From Streptomyces mobaraensis NBRC 13819 = DSM 40847 (GTDB lineage Bacteria > Actinomycetota > Actinomycetes > Streptomycetales > Streptomycetaceae): a stretch of DNA of 64,000 nt. The stretch spans positions 4,799,501-4,863,500 of the forward strand of contig NZ_CP072827.1 of the NCBI RefSeq assembly GCF_017916255.1, given 5' to 3'. A program made the position numbers and the translations under genes. Shown one piece after another: positions 53,749-62,138 of this stretch. The notes below the pieces were generated by a model that worked only from the letters and a program-made list of their open reading frames with translations, ran no database searches and had not been told where the DNA came from. The first letter of the stretch is position 1. The number at the start of each line of letters is the position of its first letter.

Positions 53749-54726
53749 TCAGCCGAGCCGCACCCGCGGGTCGATCACCGCGTACGCCGCGTCCACGACG
53801 ATGTTGGCGACGACGATCGCCGTACAGGCGACGAGCATCACGGCCATCAGCGTGGGCAGGTCGGTCTCGCTCACCGAGGAGACGGCGAGCCGGCCGAGTC
53901 CGTGCAGGCTGAAGGTGAACTCGGTGACGATCGCCCCGCCGAACAGCGACCCCAGGTCGATGCCGAAGAGGGTGACGATCGGCGTCATCGCCCCCCGCCA
54001 GGCGTAGCGGAAGAAGACCGTGCGGCGGCCGAGGCCCTTGGCGCGGGCGGTACGGACGTGGTCCTCGGCGAGCTGCTCGATCATCTGGGAGCGCGTCATC
54101 CGGCTGTAGTTGGCGATGAAGATGATCGACAGCACCAGCCAGGGAATGATCATCCCGGTGAACCACTTCACGGGGTCCTCGGTGATCGGGTAGTACGCCG
54201 GGTTGTCGAACCAGTGCAGTCCGCTGACGAACACGGCGAGCGCGACGACGCCCACGAAGTAGATCTGCAGCGAGTTGCCGATCAGCGACAGCGAGCTGAA
54301 GAACTTGTCGATCCAGGTGCCCCGGAAGGCGGCGGCGATCATGCCGATGCCGACGCCCACGACGAGGAAGACGACGGCCCCGCCCAGGGCGATCGACAGG
54401 GTGGTCGGGAAGCGGTCCACGATGGTGTCCCAGACCGGCTGCTGGTTGGAGAAGGAGTAGCCGAGGCAGGGCGCCGGGCAGTGGCCCACCGAGAAGTCGC
54501 GGCCGGTGAAGATGCCGGTCATGTAGTGCCAGTACTGGACGGGGACCGGCTCGTCCAGGCCCAGGTTCTTGTTGATGACGGCCAGCGCGTCGGGCGTGCA
54601 GTTCTTCCCGCAGGACATCAGGGCGGGCTCGGAGGGCAGCGCGAAGAAGAGGAAGAAGGTGATCGCGCTGATCAGCAGGACGATGACGATCGCGCCGAGG
54701 AACCGGCGGAGGAGGAATCTCAGCAT
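53749..54726 (-). CDS. Oligopeptide ABC transporter 3 (BldK-like), permease (DppB type)
   Basis: A 325-residue permease beginning LRFLLRRFLGAIVIVLLISAITFFLFFALPSEPAL. Compared with transporters 1 and 2 it has a longer first periplasmic loop with four cysteines (SCGKNC, HCPAPCLGYSF), possibly disulfide-bonded. The EAA loop is EDHVRTARAKGLGRRTVFFRYAWRGAMTP and the end is VDAAYAVIDPRVRLG. Corresponds in position to BldKC. A stem-loop lies between it and the binding-protein gene upstream. Confidence 0.93.
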   Translation of the reverse strand: MLRFLLRRFLGAIVIVLLISAITFFLFFALPSEPALMSCGKNCTPDALAVINKNLGLDEPVPVQYWHYMTGIFTGRDFSVGHCPAPCLGYSFSNQQPVWDTIVDRFPTTLSIALGGAVVFLVVGVGIGMIAAAFRGTWIDKFFSSLSLIGNSLQIYFVGVVALAVFVSGLHWFDNPAYYPITEDPVKWFTGMIIPWLVLSIIFIANYSRMTRSQMIEQLAEDHVRTARAKGLGRRTVFFRYAWRGAMTPIVTLFGIDLGSLFGGAIVTEFTFSLHGLGRLAVSSVSETDLPTLMAVMLVACTAIVVANIVVDAAYAVIDPRVRLG

Positions 54727-54776
54727 GGCTGCGCGCTCTTCACGGGTCGCTGTCCGGCTTGGAGGGGGCGGCGCCG

Positions 54777-54814
54777 GTACGGGCGGGGGAGCGGACGGGT
54801 GCCCCCGCCCGTAC
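54777..54814 (-). promoter_or_regulatory. Stem-loop after the transporter 3 binding-protein gene
   Basis: GTACGGGCGGGGG and CCCCCGCCCGTAC form a 13-bp perfect stem with a 12-base loop, in the 96-bp gap between the binding-protein gene and the permease gene. Same placement as the hairpin at 33128 in transporter 1, though the sequence is unrelated. Confidence 0.65.
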
Positions 54815-54822
54815 GGCCGGTG

Positions 54823-56619
54823 TCACTTCACGAACACGCCGGTCGGGTCGACCGTCCCGTACACCGGGTGGTACTTGACCCCGCCGAGCCCCGAACCCCA
54901 CAGCGAGAACAGCCGGTTGTAGAACGTGGGCACGCCCGGCACGTCGTCGGTGAGGATCCGGTCGGCCAGCTTCTGCCACTCGGCGCCCGCCTGCTTCACG
55001 TCCGTGATCCGCGTGATGCGGTCGATCTCCGCGTTGACCTTGGGGTCGTCGAGGTGGCCGTAGTTCTGCGCGCCGTCGGCGATCTGCCGGCCGTCGTACA
55101 GCGGCGGGACGACGGTGGAGGAGACGGGCCAGTCGGCGCCCCAGGAGGTGCGGTAGATGTCGAACTTGTTGCCCACCTCGGAGATGGAGGTCCGCCAGGT
55201 GTTGGAGTCGATCTCCTTCTTCTGCACCTTGAAACCCGCCCGTTCCAGGGCCTGGGTGACGACGACGGAGACCTTCTGCTGTACGTCCGTGTTGGCGTAC
55301 GCGTAGACGATCTCCTGACCCTCCTTCCCCGCCTCCTTCAGCAGGGCCCGGGCCTTCTCCGGGTCGCCTGCGGGTTTGTCCTTCTTCCCGTAGGGGTCGG
55401 TCGGCCGGTAGCCGTCCATGGCGGGGGAGAGGTAGTTGGTGGCCACGACACCGGCCGACGCCCCGCCGTTCTGCTGGAGGATCTGCCCGTTGGGCATGGC
55501 GTACGCGAGGGCCTTGCGGACCTTGACGTCCTTGAGCCGGGTGGTGTTGAAGGAGATGTAGTCGACGTACGGCTGGACCTCCAGCAGCCGGCGCGCCTTG
55601 GTGTCCTGCTGGCCGAGGACCTTCTCGGTCATCTCGGGCGCCACGCCGTTGCTGAAGGAGAGCGCGTTCTTGTCCCCGCCCTGGTCGGCGAGGAAGCGCC
55701 GGGTGGAGTCGGCGAACTGGTGGCCGAAACCGATCTCGAACCGGTCGGCGTACTGGTGCCGGATCGGGTCGGTCTTCGGGTCCCAGTGCTCGTTCCGCAC
55801 CAGGGTCAGCGACTTGCCGACCTTGTAACTGCCCACCTTGTACGGCCCGGAGGAGAAGGGCGCGTTGTCGTACTTGCGCTGCCCGTCCTTCTCCGCCTTC
55901 ACCGCCCCGATGTTGGGCATGGCCGTCGCGTACGGGGTGTCCGCGTGCGGCGCCTGGAAGTGGAAGACGATCGTCTTGTCGTCGGGGGTGTCCAGGACGG
56001 ACGACGGCAGGTGCTTGCCCTGGTACGGGCCGTCGGGCAGCGCCTTGCGGAAGGCGTTGCCGTCCCCGTTGAGCCACTGCGGGATGTACAGCGGCCCGTC
56101 GGTCTCGAACGGGGCGTAGAGCCGCTCGATGCCCCACCGCACGTCCTTGGACGTGATCGGGGACCCGTCCTCGAACTTCAGCCCGTCCTTGAGGGTGAAC
56201 TTCCAGGTCTTGCCGCCGTCGGACGAGGTCCCGGAGTCCGTCGCGAGGTCGCCGACGACCTTCACCCGCCCCTTTTCGTCGATCTTGTACGAGGTGAGGG
56301 AGCGGTTGTAGAGCATCTGACTGGTCAGGACGTCGGAGAAGTAGATCTGGCCCGGGTCCAGGTGGTTGAAGGCGTCCCGCTGGAGGACGGTGACCGTGCC
56401 GCCCTTCTTCGCGCCCGGGAGCTCGGGGGCCGGACCGGCGGCATCGGCGGCGCTCCCGATCGAGTAGTTGGCGGAGACGGTCTTGTCCTCGCCGGGGCCC
56501 TCGCTCTTCCCGTCCCCTCCGCCGCCCCCGCCTCCTCCGCCGCTGCTGCACGCGGAGACCACCAATGCCCCGGCGGCCAGGGCCACGGCGTACGGGGCCC
56601 TGCGGTCGTGTCTCCTCAT
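54823..56619 (-). CDS. Oligopeptide ABC transporter 3 (BldK-like), substrate-binding lipoprotein
   Basis: A 598-residue SBP_bac_5 lipoprotein. The signal peptide ends VSAC (C24) and is followed by a linker of nine consecutive glycines. Core phrases: GGTVTVLQRDAFNHLDPGQIYFSDVLTSQMLYNRSLTSY, WKFTLKDGLKFEDGSPITSKDVRWGIERLYA and VRKALAYAMPNGQI. It is longer than the 542-residue proteins of transporters 1 and 2, and close to the 66 kDa reported for BldKB, which together with gene order suggests the BldKB equivalent. ATG 56619 follows CAGGTG; an ATG 30 bases upstream is less well placed. Confidence 0.9.
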   Translation of the reverse strand: MRRHDRRAPYAVALAAGALVVSACSSGGGGGGGGGDGKSEGPGEDKTVSANYSIGSAADAAGPAPELPGAKKGGTVTVLQRDAFNHLDPGQIYFSDVLTSQMLYNRSLTSYKIDEKGRVKVVGDLATDSGTSSDGGKTWKFTLKDGLKFEDGSPITSKDVRWGIERLYAPFETDGPLYIPQWLNGDGNAFRKALPDGPYQGKHLPSSVLDTPDDKTIVFHFQAPHADTPYATAMPNIGAVKAEKDGQRKYDNAPFSSGPYKVGSYKVGKSLTLVRNEHWDPKTDPIRHQYADRFEIGFGHQFADSTRRFLADQGGDKNALSFSNGVAPEMTEKVLGQQDTKARRLLEVQPYVDYISFNTTRLKDVKVRKALAYAMPNGQILQQNGGASAGVVATNYLSPAMDGYRPTDPYGKKDKPAGDPEKARALLKEAGKEGQEIVYAYANTDVQQKVSVVVTQALERAGFKVQKKEIDSNTWRTSISEVGNKFDIYRTSWGADWPVSSTVVPPLYDGRQIADGAQNYGHLDDPKVNAEIDRITRITDVKQAGAEWQKLADRILTDDVPGVPTFYNRLFSLWGSGLGGVKYHPVYGTVDPTGVFVK

Positions 56620-56686
56620 GGGTGCACCTGCCTGTCCGTGTGGTGACATTGACGTGCCGTGCCGTTGTCTTGCCTTGGACGCCCGT

Positions 56687-57661
56687 TCAGCGCTGGGTCC
56701 GGGGGTCGAACGCGTCCCGGACGGAGTCCCCGAGGAGGTTGAAGGCCACCACGAAGACGATCATCGCTATCCCGGGGAAGAAGATGTAGGTGATGTCGCT
56801 CTCGTAGTACTTGGCGCCGTTGGCGAACATCCGCCCCCAGTCCGGGGTGGGCTCCACGATGCCCACGCCGATGAAGGAGAGCCCCGCCTCAGCGGTGACC
56901 AGGGCGGGGAGCATCAGGGTGGACTGGACGAGGATCGGCGTCCACAGGTTGGGCAGCAGCTCGCGGGTGATGATCCGCCACGGCGACGCACCCGTCACCT
57001 TGGCCGCCTCCACGAACTCCCGCTCCCGCAGGCTCAGTACCTGCCCGCGCAGCAGCCGGGCCAACCCCATCCAGCCCAGCGCCCACAGCACCACGATCAG
57101 GGTCACCACCCGGAGGTAGGTCGGGGTCTCCTTCTCCGGGCTGACGAACAGCGCGTAGACGACCGGGGTGAACGCGACGAACGACAACTGCTGCGGAAAG
57201 GCCAGCAGCAGATCGATGAACCGGCCCAGGAAGTAGTCCGTCCGCCCGCCGACGTACCCGGCCGTCACGCCGATCAGCACCCCCGTCACCACGCACAGGA
57301 CGGTGGCCGCTGCGGCGATCAGCAGCGAGGTACGGATGCCGTAGACGAGCTGCGTCAGCACGTCCCGGCCGAGCGTCGGCTCGATGCCGAACCAGAACCG
57401 GCCGGAGATCCCCCCGTTGGGGGCGATCGGGTAGCCGTACTCGTTGAGCAGACCGGTCTCGTCCAGGCCGTACGTCGCCGTCGGCGTCTTCCCGTACAGC
57501 TTCGAGATCAGCGGGGCCGCCGCCGCGACGGCGAAGAAGAACACCACGACGCAGGCGGAGACGACGCCGGCGCGGTCGCGCCGGAAGCGCAGCCACATGA
57601 GGCGGCCGGGCGAGCGGCCCGTCAGCTCCGGGGCGGGAAGCGTCAGGGTAGGACTCGTCAT
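56687..57661 (-). CDS. Oligopeptide ABC transporter 3 (BldK-like), permease (DppC type)
   Basis: A 324-residue permease and the first gene of the operon, matching the position of BldKA. The N-terminus is short and cytoplasmic, then RFRRDRAGVVSACVVVFFFAVAAAAPL. A periplasmic stretch (YGKTPTATYGLDETGLLNEYGYPIAPNG) is longer than in transporters 1 and 2. The EAA loop is EREFVEAAKVTGASPWRIITRELLPN and the end LLGDSVRDAFDPRTQR. An inverted repeat lies 37 bp upstream of the start. Confidence 0.92.
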   Translation of the reverse strand: MTSPTLTLPAPELTGRSPGRLMWLRFRRDRAGVVSACVVVFFFAVAAAAPLISKLYGKTPTATYGLDETGLLNEYGYPIAPNGGISGRFWFGIEPTLGRDVLTQLVYGIRTSLLIAAAATVLCVVTGVLIGVTAGYVGGRTDYFLGRFIDLLLAFPQQLSFVAFTPVVYALFVSPEKETPTYLRVVTLIVVLWALGWMGLARLLRGQVLSLREREFVEAAKVTGASPWRIITRELLPNLWTPILVQSTLMLPALVTAEAGLSFIGVGIVEPTPDWGRMFANGAKYYESDITYIFFPGIAMIVFVVAFNLLGDSVRDAFDPRTQR

Positions 57662-57697
57662 CGTGCGGCCCCCGCTGTGTCGTCGAGTTTCGACCCG

Positions 57698-57723
57698 CCG
57701 GCGTGATCGGGCTCACACGCCGG
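57698..57723 (-). promoter_or_regulatory. Inverted repeat upstream of the BldK-like operon
   Basis: CCGGCGTG and CACGCCGG, 8-bp perfect arms with a 10-bp spacer, 36 bp before the first permease start. Candidate operator or leader hairpin. Confidence 0.45.
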
Positions 57724-57790
57724 TTGGACGGGACTGTGGCAATGGGGTTACCGCGCAGTCAAGAGGGCTGCGGAGGGTGGTGCGGAATCG

Positions 57791-57887
57791 TGCCCCTGCC
57801 CCGCCCCTCCCCGTTTCTTCCAGGGCTGCCCCCCGGACCCCGGCATCGCGGCTTCGCCACGAGGTCCTCAATCGCCGGACGGGCTGA
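57791..57887. repeat. Dispersed intergenic repeat, full copy
   Basis: About 97 bp inside the 316-bp gap between the S9 peptidase and the BldK-like operon. It shares GCCCCTGCCCCGCCCC, a central CCGGACCCC, CATCGCGGCTTCG, GTCCTCAAT and CGCCGGACGGGCTG with the copies at 20316 and 28801. The left side of the same gap (57888-57977) is unremarkable GC-rich sequence. Confidence 0.7.
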
Positions 57888-57977
57888 AATCAGCGCGTCC
57901 GGGGGGTGCGGGGGCGCCCTCCCCGCAAGAAACGGTGAATGGGGGTGCCCCCTCTGGGGGAGGGTCCGGGGCAAACC

Positions 57978-60098
57978 TCACCCGCCCAGCGACCGCCGCA
58001 GGAAGTCCACCTGCAACAGCAGCAGATTCTCGGCCACCCGCTCCTGCGGCGTCATGTGCGTCACCCCGGACAGCGGCAGCACCTCGTGCGGCCGCCCGTC
58101 CGCGAGCAGCGCGGACGACAGCCGCAGAGCGTGCGCGACCACCACGTTGTCGTCGGCCAGCCCGTGGATGACCATCAGCGGCCGGTGCTCGGGAGCGGCT
58201 CCCGACAACCCCCGCTCGCCCACGAGCGAGTTCCGCTCGTACACCTCCGGCCGCTCCTCCGGCAGCCCGAGGTACCGCTCGGTGTAGTGCGTGTCGTACA
58301 GCCGCCAGTCGGTGACCGGGGCGCCGGCGATGCCCGCGTGGAAGACGTCGGGGCGGCGGAGGACGGCGAGGGCGGCGAGGTAGCCGCCGTAGGACCAGCC
58401 GCGGACGGCGACCCGGCCGAGGTCGAGGGGGAAGCGGCCGGCGAGACCGTGGAGGGCGGCGACCTGGTCGTCGAGGGTGACGCCCGCGAAGTCGTCGCGG
58501 ATCGCCTTCTCCCAGGCGGGGGAGGTGTGCGGGGTGCCCCGGCCGTCGGCGACGATCACCGCGAAGCCCTGGTCGGCGAACCACTGGGACGTGAGGTGCG
58601 CGTTGTGCGCGGCGACCACCCGGGGGCCATGGGGTCCCCCGTAGGGGTCCATCAGGACGGGCAGCGGGCCGTCGCCCTCCTGGTACCCGGTCGGCAGCAG
58701 CACGGCACACGGGATCCCGCGATCCCCCGACCGGGTGAACCGGGGGCGCGCGGAGAGCACGGGGGTCTCGGCGAACGACGCCACGGTGGCCACCGGCTTG
58801 CCGTCGCGCAGGACGACGGCCTCGCTGCCGGGCCGGTCCGGCACGGCCGAGACCAGGACGGTGACCGCCCCGGAGCGTACGGCGGAGTGCCGCCCGTGCC
58901 GCTCGGAGAGCCGTTCCGCGCCCCCCTCGCCGATCCGCCAGACGTGCGCCGCACCCGGCTCCGGATCGTCGGCCGCGGCCCCGGCGGACGCGCTGACCAG
59001 CACCGACTCCTCGGCGACGTCGAGCACCGCGTGGACGAACAACTCGGGCCCGGTGAGCACCCGTTCGCCGACGACCAGGGCACGCGCCCCGTCGGTGTCC
59101 GCGATCCGCACCAGCCGGCCGTCGGGCGTCCACGCGGGCACGCCGGGGAACAGATCCAGCCAATTCACCGGGTCCTCCTCGGTGAGGAGCGCACGCGTGG
59201 CGCCGGTGGCGGTGTTCACCTCCAGGACCGTCTGCGTGCGCTGGTCGCGAGCCTGCACCAGCAGCAGCGGCGGGCCGCCCGCCGACCAGTGCACCCGGGC
59301 CAGGTACGGGAAGCGGGCCCGGTCCCACGTCACGTCCCTGCGGGAGCCGTCCAGCCCCAGCAGGGCCAGCGAGACCTCCGCGTTCGGGGTGCCGGCGGCG
59401 GGGTAGGCGATCTCGGCCGGGGCCTCGGCGGGCCGCGCGGGGTCGGCGATCCACCAGCGGCGCACGGGCGACTCGTCCACCCGGGCCGCCAGCAGGGCCG
59501 TACCGTCCGGGGACCACCAGAAGCCGCGCGAGCGGTCCATCTCCTCCGCCGCGATGAACTCCGCGAGCCCCCAGGTGACGTCCGCCGACTCCGGCTCCGC
59601 CAGCGGCCGGTCCTGGCCGCCGTCCGCCTCCACCACCCGCAGCGCCCCGTCGGCGACGTACGCGACGTGCCGGCCGTCGGGCGACGGCCGCGGGTCCGCG
59701 ACCGGTCCCGGCACGGGGAGTTCGACGGCACTCCCGCCCTGGAGCTCGGCGACGAAGAGCCGCCCCGACAGGGCGAAGGCCGCCAACTCGGCCGCGCCGT
59801 CCACCGCGTAGCCCACGATGCCCGCCGAGCCCTCGCGCGCCCGCTCGCGCCGCGCGCGCTCCTCGGGCGACAACTCCTCCTCCGCGCCGCCCAGCAGGGC
59901 CGCCGGATCGCCCGCCGGGTACTCCCTGCCGTCGTCGAGATCGAGCACCCACAGCACATGGGAGCGGTCGGTGCCCGAACGGGAGCGCAGGAAGACGACG
60001 CGTGAGCCGTCCGGTGCCACGGTGAACGCGCGGGGAGCGCCCAGGGTGTAGCGCTGCGTCCGGGCGTACTGGCGGGGGAACGAGAGCTGTCCGGTCAT
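57978..60098 (-). CDS. S9 family serine peptidase (prolyl oligopeptidase/DPP IV type)
   Basis: A 706-residue peptidase. The first 450 residues form the beta-propeller typical of dipeptidyl peptidase IV, including the EFIAAEEMDRSRGFWWSPDG phrase where the Glu pair binds the substrate N-terminus. The C-terminal alpha/beta-hydrolase domain has the nucleophile Ser in RGWSYGGY, the Asp in HGLADDNVVV and the His in SGVTHM, so the triad is complete. There is no signal peptide, so it is probably cytoplasmic and may degrade peptides brought in by the adjacent transporters. ATG 60098 (MTGQLSFPRQY) is family-like but lacks a good ribosome site; the transcript could be leaderless. Confidence 0.92.
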   Translation of the reverse strand: MTGQLSFPRQYARTQRYTLGAPRAFTVAPDGSRVVFLRSRSGTDRSHVLWVLDLDDGREYPAGDPAALLGGAEEELSPEERARRERAREGSAGIVGYAVDGAAELAAFALSGRLFVAELQGGSAVELPVPGPVADPRPSPDGRHVAYVADGALRVVEADGGQDRPLAEPESADVTWGLAEFIAAEEMDRSRGFWWSPDGTALLAARVDESPVRRWWIADPARPAEAPAEIAYPAAGTPNAEVSLALLGLDGSRRDVTWDRARFPYLARVHWSAGGPPLLLVQARDQRTQTVLEVNTATGATRALLTEEDPVNWLDLFPGVPAWTPDGRLVRIADTDGARALVVGERVLTGPELFVHAVLDVAEESVLVSASAGAAADDPEPGAAHVWRIGEGGAERLSERHGRHSAVRSGAVTVLVSAVPDRPGSEAVVLRDGKPVATVASFAETPVLSARPRFTRSGDRGIPCAVLLPTGYQEGDGPLPVLMDPYGGPHGPRVVAAHNAHLTSQWFADQGFAVIVADGRGTPHTSPAWEKAIRDDFAGVTLDDQVAALHGLAGRFPLDLGRVAVRGWSYGGYLAALAVLRRPDVFHAGIAGAPVTDWRLYDTHYTERYLGLPEERPEVYERNSLVGERGLSGAAPEHRPLMVIHGLADDNVVVAHALRLSSALLADGRPHEVLPLSGVTHMTPQERVAENLLLLQVDFLRRSLGG

Positions 60099-60323
60099 GC
60101 GGCCGAGCCTAGGGCCGGCCGGTGCCGCGCGGCGAGAAGTCACCGTGCGCCCCGGGCGCGCTCCTGTGCACCGAGTCACGAGAGCAGTGCGGATAGTTAT
60201 GATCCTTCACGCGGAGGGGCGACGCCCCGCGTCCCGCCGCGTGCCCCCACGGGCCCGTGCGCGCCGTTTCGATCTGCCGTCCGTCTGCCGTCCGTTCGAC
60301 CGCGTATCTGGAGGTGAACCGCT

Positions 60324-60518
60324 GTGGCGCTCTCGATTTCGGCGGTGGTGCTGCTGGCGATCATCGTGATCCTGCTGTGCCGGAAGTCGGGGCTGAAGGC
60401 GGGCCACGCCGCGATCTGCGTGCTGCTGGGGTTCTACCTCGCGAGCTCGACCGTCGCCCCCACCCTCCATCAGCTGACGAAGAGCGTCACCGCGATGATC
60501 GGCGGTATCAAGTTCTGA
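60324..60518 (+). CDS. Small two-helix membrane protein, conserved in Streptomyces
   Basis: A 64-residue protein with two hydrophobic segments (LSISAVVLLAIIVILLC and AAICVLLGFYLASSTVA) separated by a basic turn (RKSGLKAGH). Function unknown. GTG 60324 has GGAGGTG seven bases upstream, which supports a real gene despite its size. It stands alone, divergent from the S9 peptidase. Confidence 0.8.
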   Translation: MALSISAVVLLAIIVILLCRKSGLKAGHAAICVLLGFYLASSTVAPTLHQLTKSVTAMIGGIKF

Positions 60519-60618
60519 CCGCTCCGACGGGTTGCCGGCCGCTCCGGCGGGTCCCGGGCGCCCGCGCGGCGCCGCGGTCGGCTGCCGCGCCGCGCCGTCC
60601 GGCTCGTAGGCTGTTCCC

Positions 60619-61533
60619 ATGACCGACCTTCCCGGCCGCCGGCTGCTCCTGGTGCACGCGCACCCGGACGACGAATCGATCAACAACGGCGCGACCATGG
60701 CCAAGTACGCGGCCGAGGGTGCCCACGTCACCCTGGTGACCTGCACCCTCGGCGAGGAGGGCGAGGTGATCCCGCCGGGCCTCGCGCACCTCGCGGCCGA
60801 CCGGGAGGACGTCCTCGGCGCCCACCGCGCCGGTGAACTGGCCGCCGCGATGAAGGAGCTCGGCGTCGCCGACCACCGCTTCCTCGGCGGCCGGGGCCGC
60901 TACCGGGACTCCGGGATGATGGGCGCCCCGCAGAACGACCGGCCCGGCAGCTTCTGGAGAGCGGACGTCGACGAGGCCGCCGCTTACCTCGTCGAGGTGA
61001 TCCGCGAGGTGCGTCCGCAGGTGCTGGTCACCTACGACGCGCACGGCGGCTACGGCCACCCCGACCACATCCAGGCGCACCGGGTGGCCATGCGCGCGGT
61101 GGAGCTGGCGGCGGAGCCCGCGTTCCGCCGCGACCTCGGCGAGCCGCACGAGGTGGCGAAGGTCTACTGGAACTGCGTACCGCGCTCGGTCGTCGAGGCG
61201 GGCTTCGCGCGGCTGCGCGAGGCGGGCACGGGGGACGCCCGGCCGTTCCCCGGTGTCGCCGCGCTCGACGACGTGCCGGGCGTCGTCCCGGACGACGAGG
61301 TGACGGCCGCCCCGCACACGGCTCCGTACGTCTCCGCGAAGGCGGCGGCCATGCGGGCGCACGCGACCCAGATCGTGGTGGAGGGTCGTTTCTTCGCCCT
61401 CTCCAACGGACTGGGCCAGCCGCTCCTCGCGGACGAGTACTACCGGCTCGTCCGCGGCAAGGCGGTGGCCGTCCGGGAGGACGACCTGTTCGCCGGGATC
61501 GAGGGTGCGGAAGGGGCGGATGCGGCGTGCTGA
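60619..61533 (+). CDS. mshB: N-acetyl-1-D-myo-inositol-2-amino-2-deoxy-alpha-D-glucopyranoside deacetylase
   Basis: Mycothiol biosynthesis enzyme, the zinc-dependent deacetylase that produces GlcN-Ins. The 304-residue protein has the LmbE-like fold. The motif AHPDDE supplies H15, D17 (base) and D18, and [12 protein letters not shown] supplies H150, matching the zinc ligands of the M. tuberculosis enzyme (H13, D16, H147) after allowing for its shorter numbering. The region [19 protein letters not shown] is also MshB-specific. It overlaps the next gene by 7 bp. Confidence 0.95.
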   Translation: MTDLPGRRLLLVHAHPDDESINNGATMAKYAAEGAHVTLVTCTLGEEGEVIPPGLAHLAADREDVLGAHRAGELAAAMKELGVADHRFLGGRGRYRDSGMMGAPQNDRPGSFWRADVDEAAAYLVEVIREVRPQVLVTYDAHGGYGHPDHIQAHRVAMRAVELAAEPAFRRDLGEPHEVAKVYWNCVPRSVVEAGFARLREAGTGDARPFPGVAALDDVPGVVPDDEVTAAPHTAPYVSAKAAAMRAHATQIVVEGRFFALSNGLGQPLLADEYYRLVRGKAVAVREDDLFAGIEGAEGADAAC

Positions 61534-61910
61534 CCGGCACTCTGACGGCCGGGAAGGTCGTCTCCCATCTGGGCCTGCTCGTCCTCGGCTTCCTGGTCGG
61601 CGTCGCGGGCGCGCTGGTGCAAGGCGCCTGGTTCCCCGGCGGGTTGCTGCTCGCCCTGCTCGCCGTCGGCGGCCTCTGTTACGGCGGACGGGTGTTGACC
61701 GGCGGCCGGACGGGTGCCGCCGTGGGCGGCGTCGGCTGGCTGCTCGCCGTGCTGCTGCTCGCCCTCAACCGCCCCGAGGGGGACTTCCTGTTCGAGGCCG
61801 GAATCGGGGCGAACGTCTTCATGCTGGGCGGAATGGTCGTGGTTGTGATCTGCGCCACGCTGGTGCGGAATCCGCAACCGAACGGGCGCGACAGCCGACT
61901 TGGCTCGTGA
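61527..61910 (+). CDS. DUF6113 family membrane protein
   Basis: A 127-residue protein with about four membrane helices ([70 protein letters not shown]) and a short hydrophilic tail ([14 protein letters not shown]). Function unknown; it is regularly the gene after mshB in streptomycetes and here overlaps it by 7 bp, so the two are translationally coupled. Confidence 0.8.
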   Translation: MLTGTLTAGKVVSHLGLLVLGFLVGVAGALVQGAWFPGGLLLALLAVGGLCYGGRVLTGGRTGAAVGGVGWLLAVLLLALNRPEGDFLFEAGIGANVFMLGGMVVVVICATLVRNPQPNGRDSRLGS

Positions 61911-62138
61911 GGCGACTGTTTTGTCCGGCGTTTCGCCTGACTTTTCCTTGATGTCGCCCGCCCCCGTGCGGGCCGCGACGGCGCGTATCGCCGGTGGGCG
62001 GCCTGGGTATCCGGCGCTCGTCAAGTGCGCGCCCGCGGTGCCCAGTATGGTGGTGGCGCCGCCGAGCCCCCCTGACCTTGGGCATGGGCGACCCCGGAGA
62101 GGTCGGAGGGCGGCGGAGAATAACCGGGAGAACCTGCT

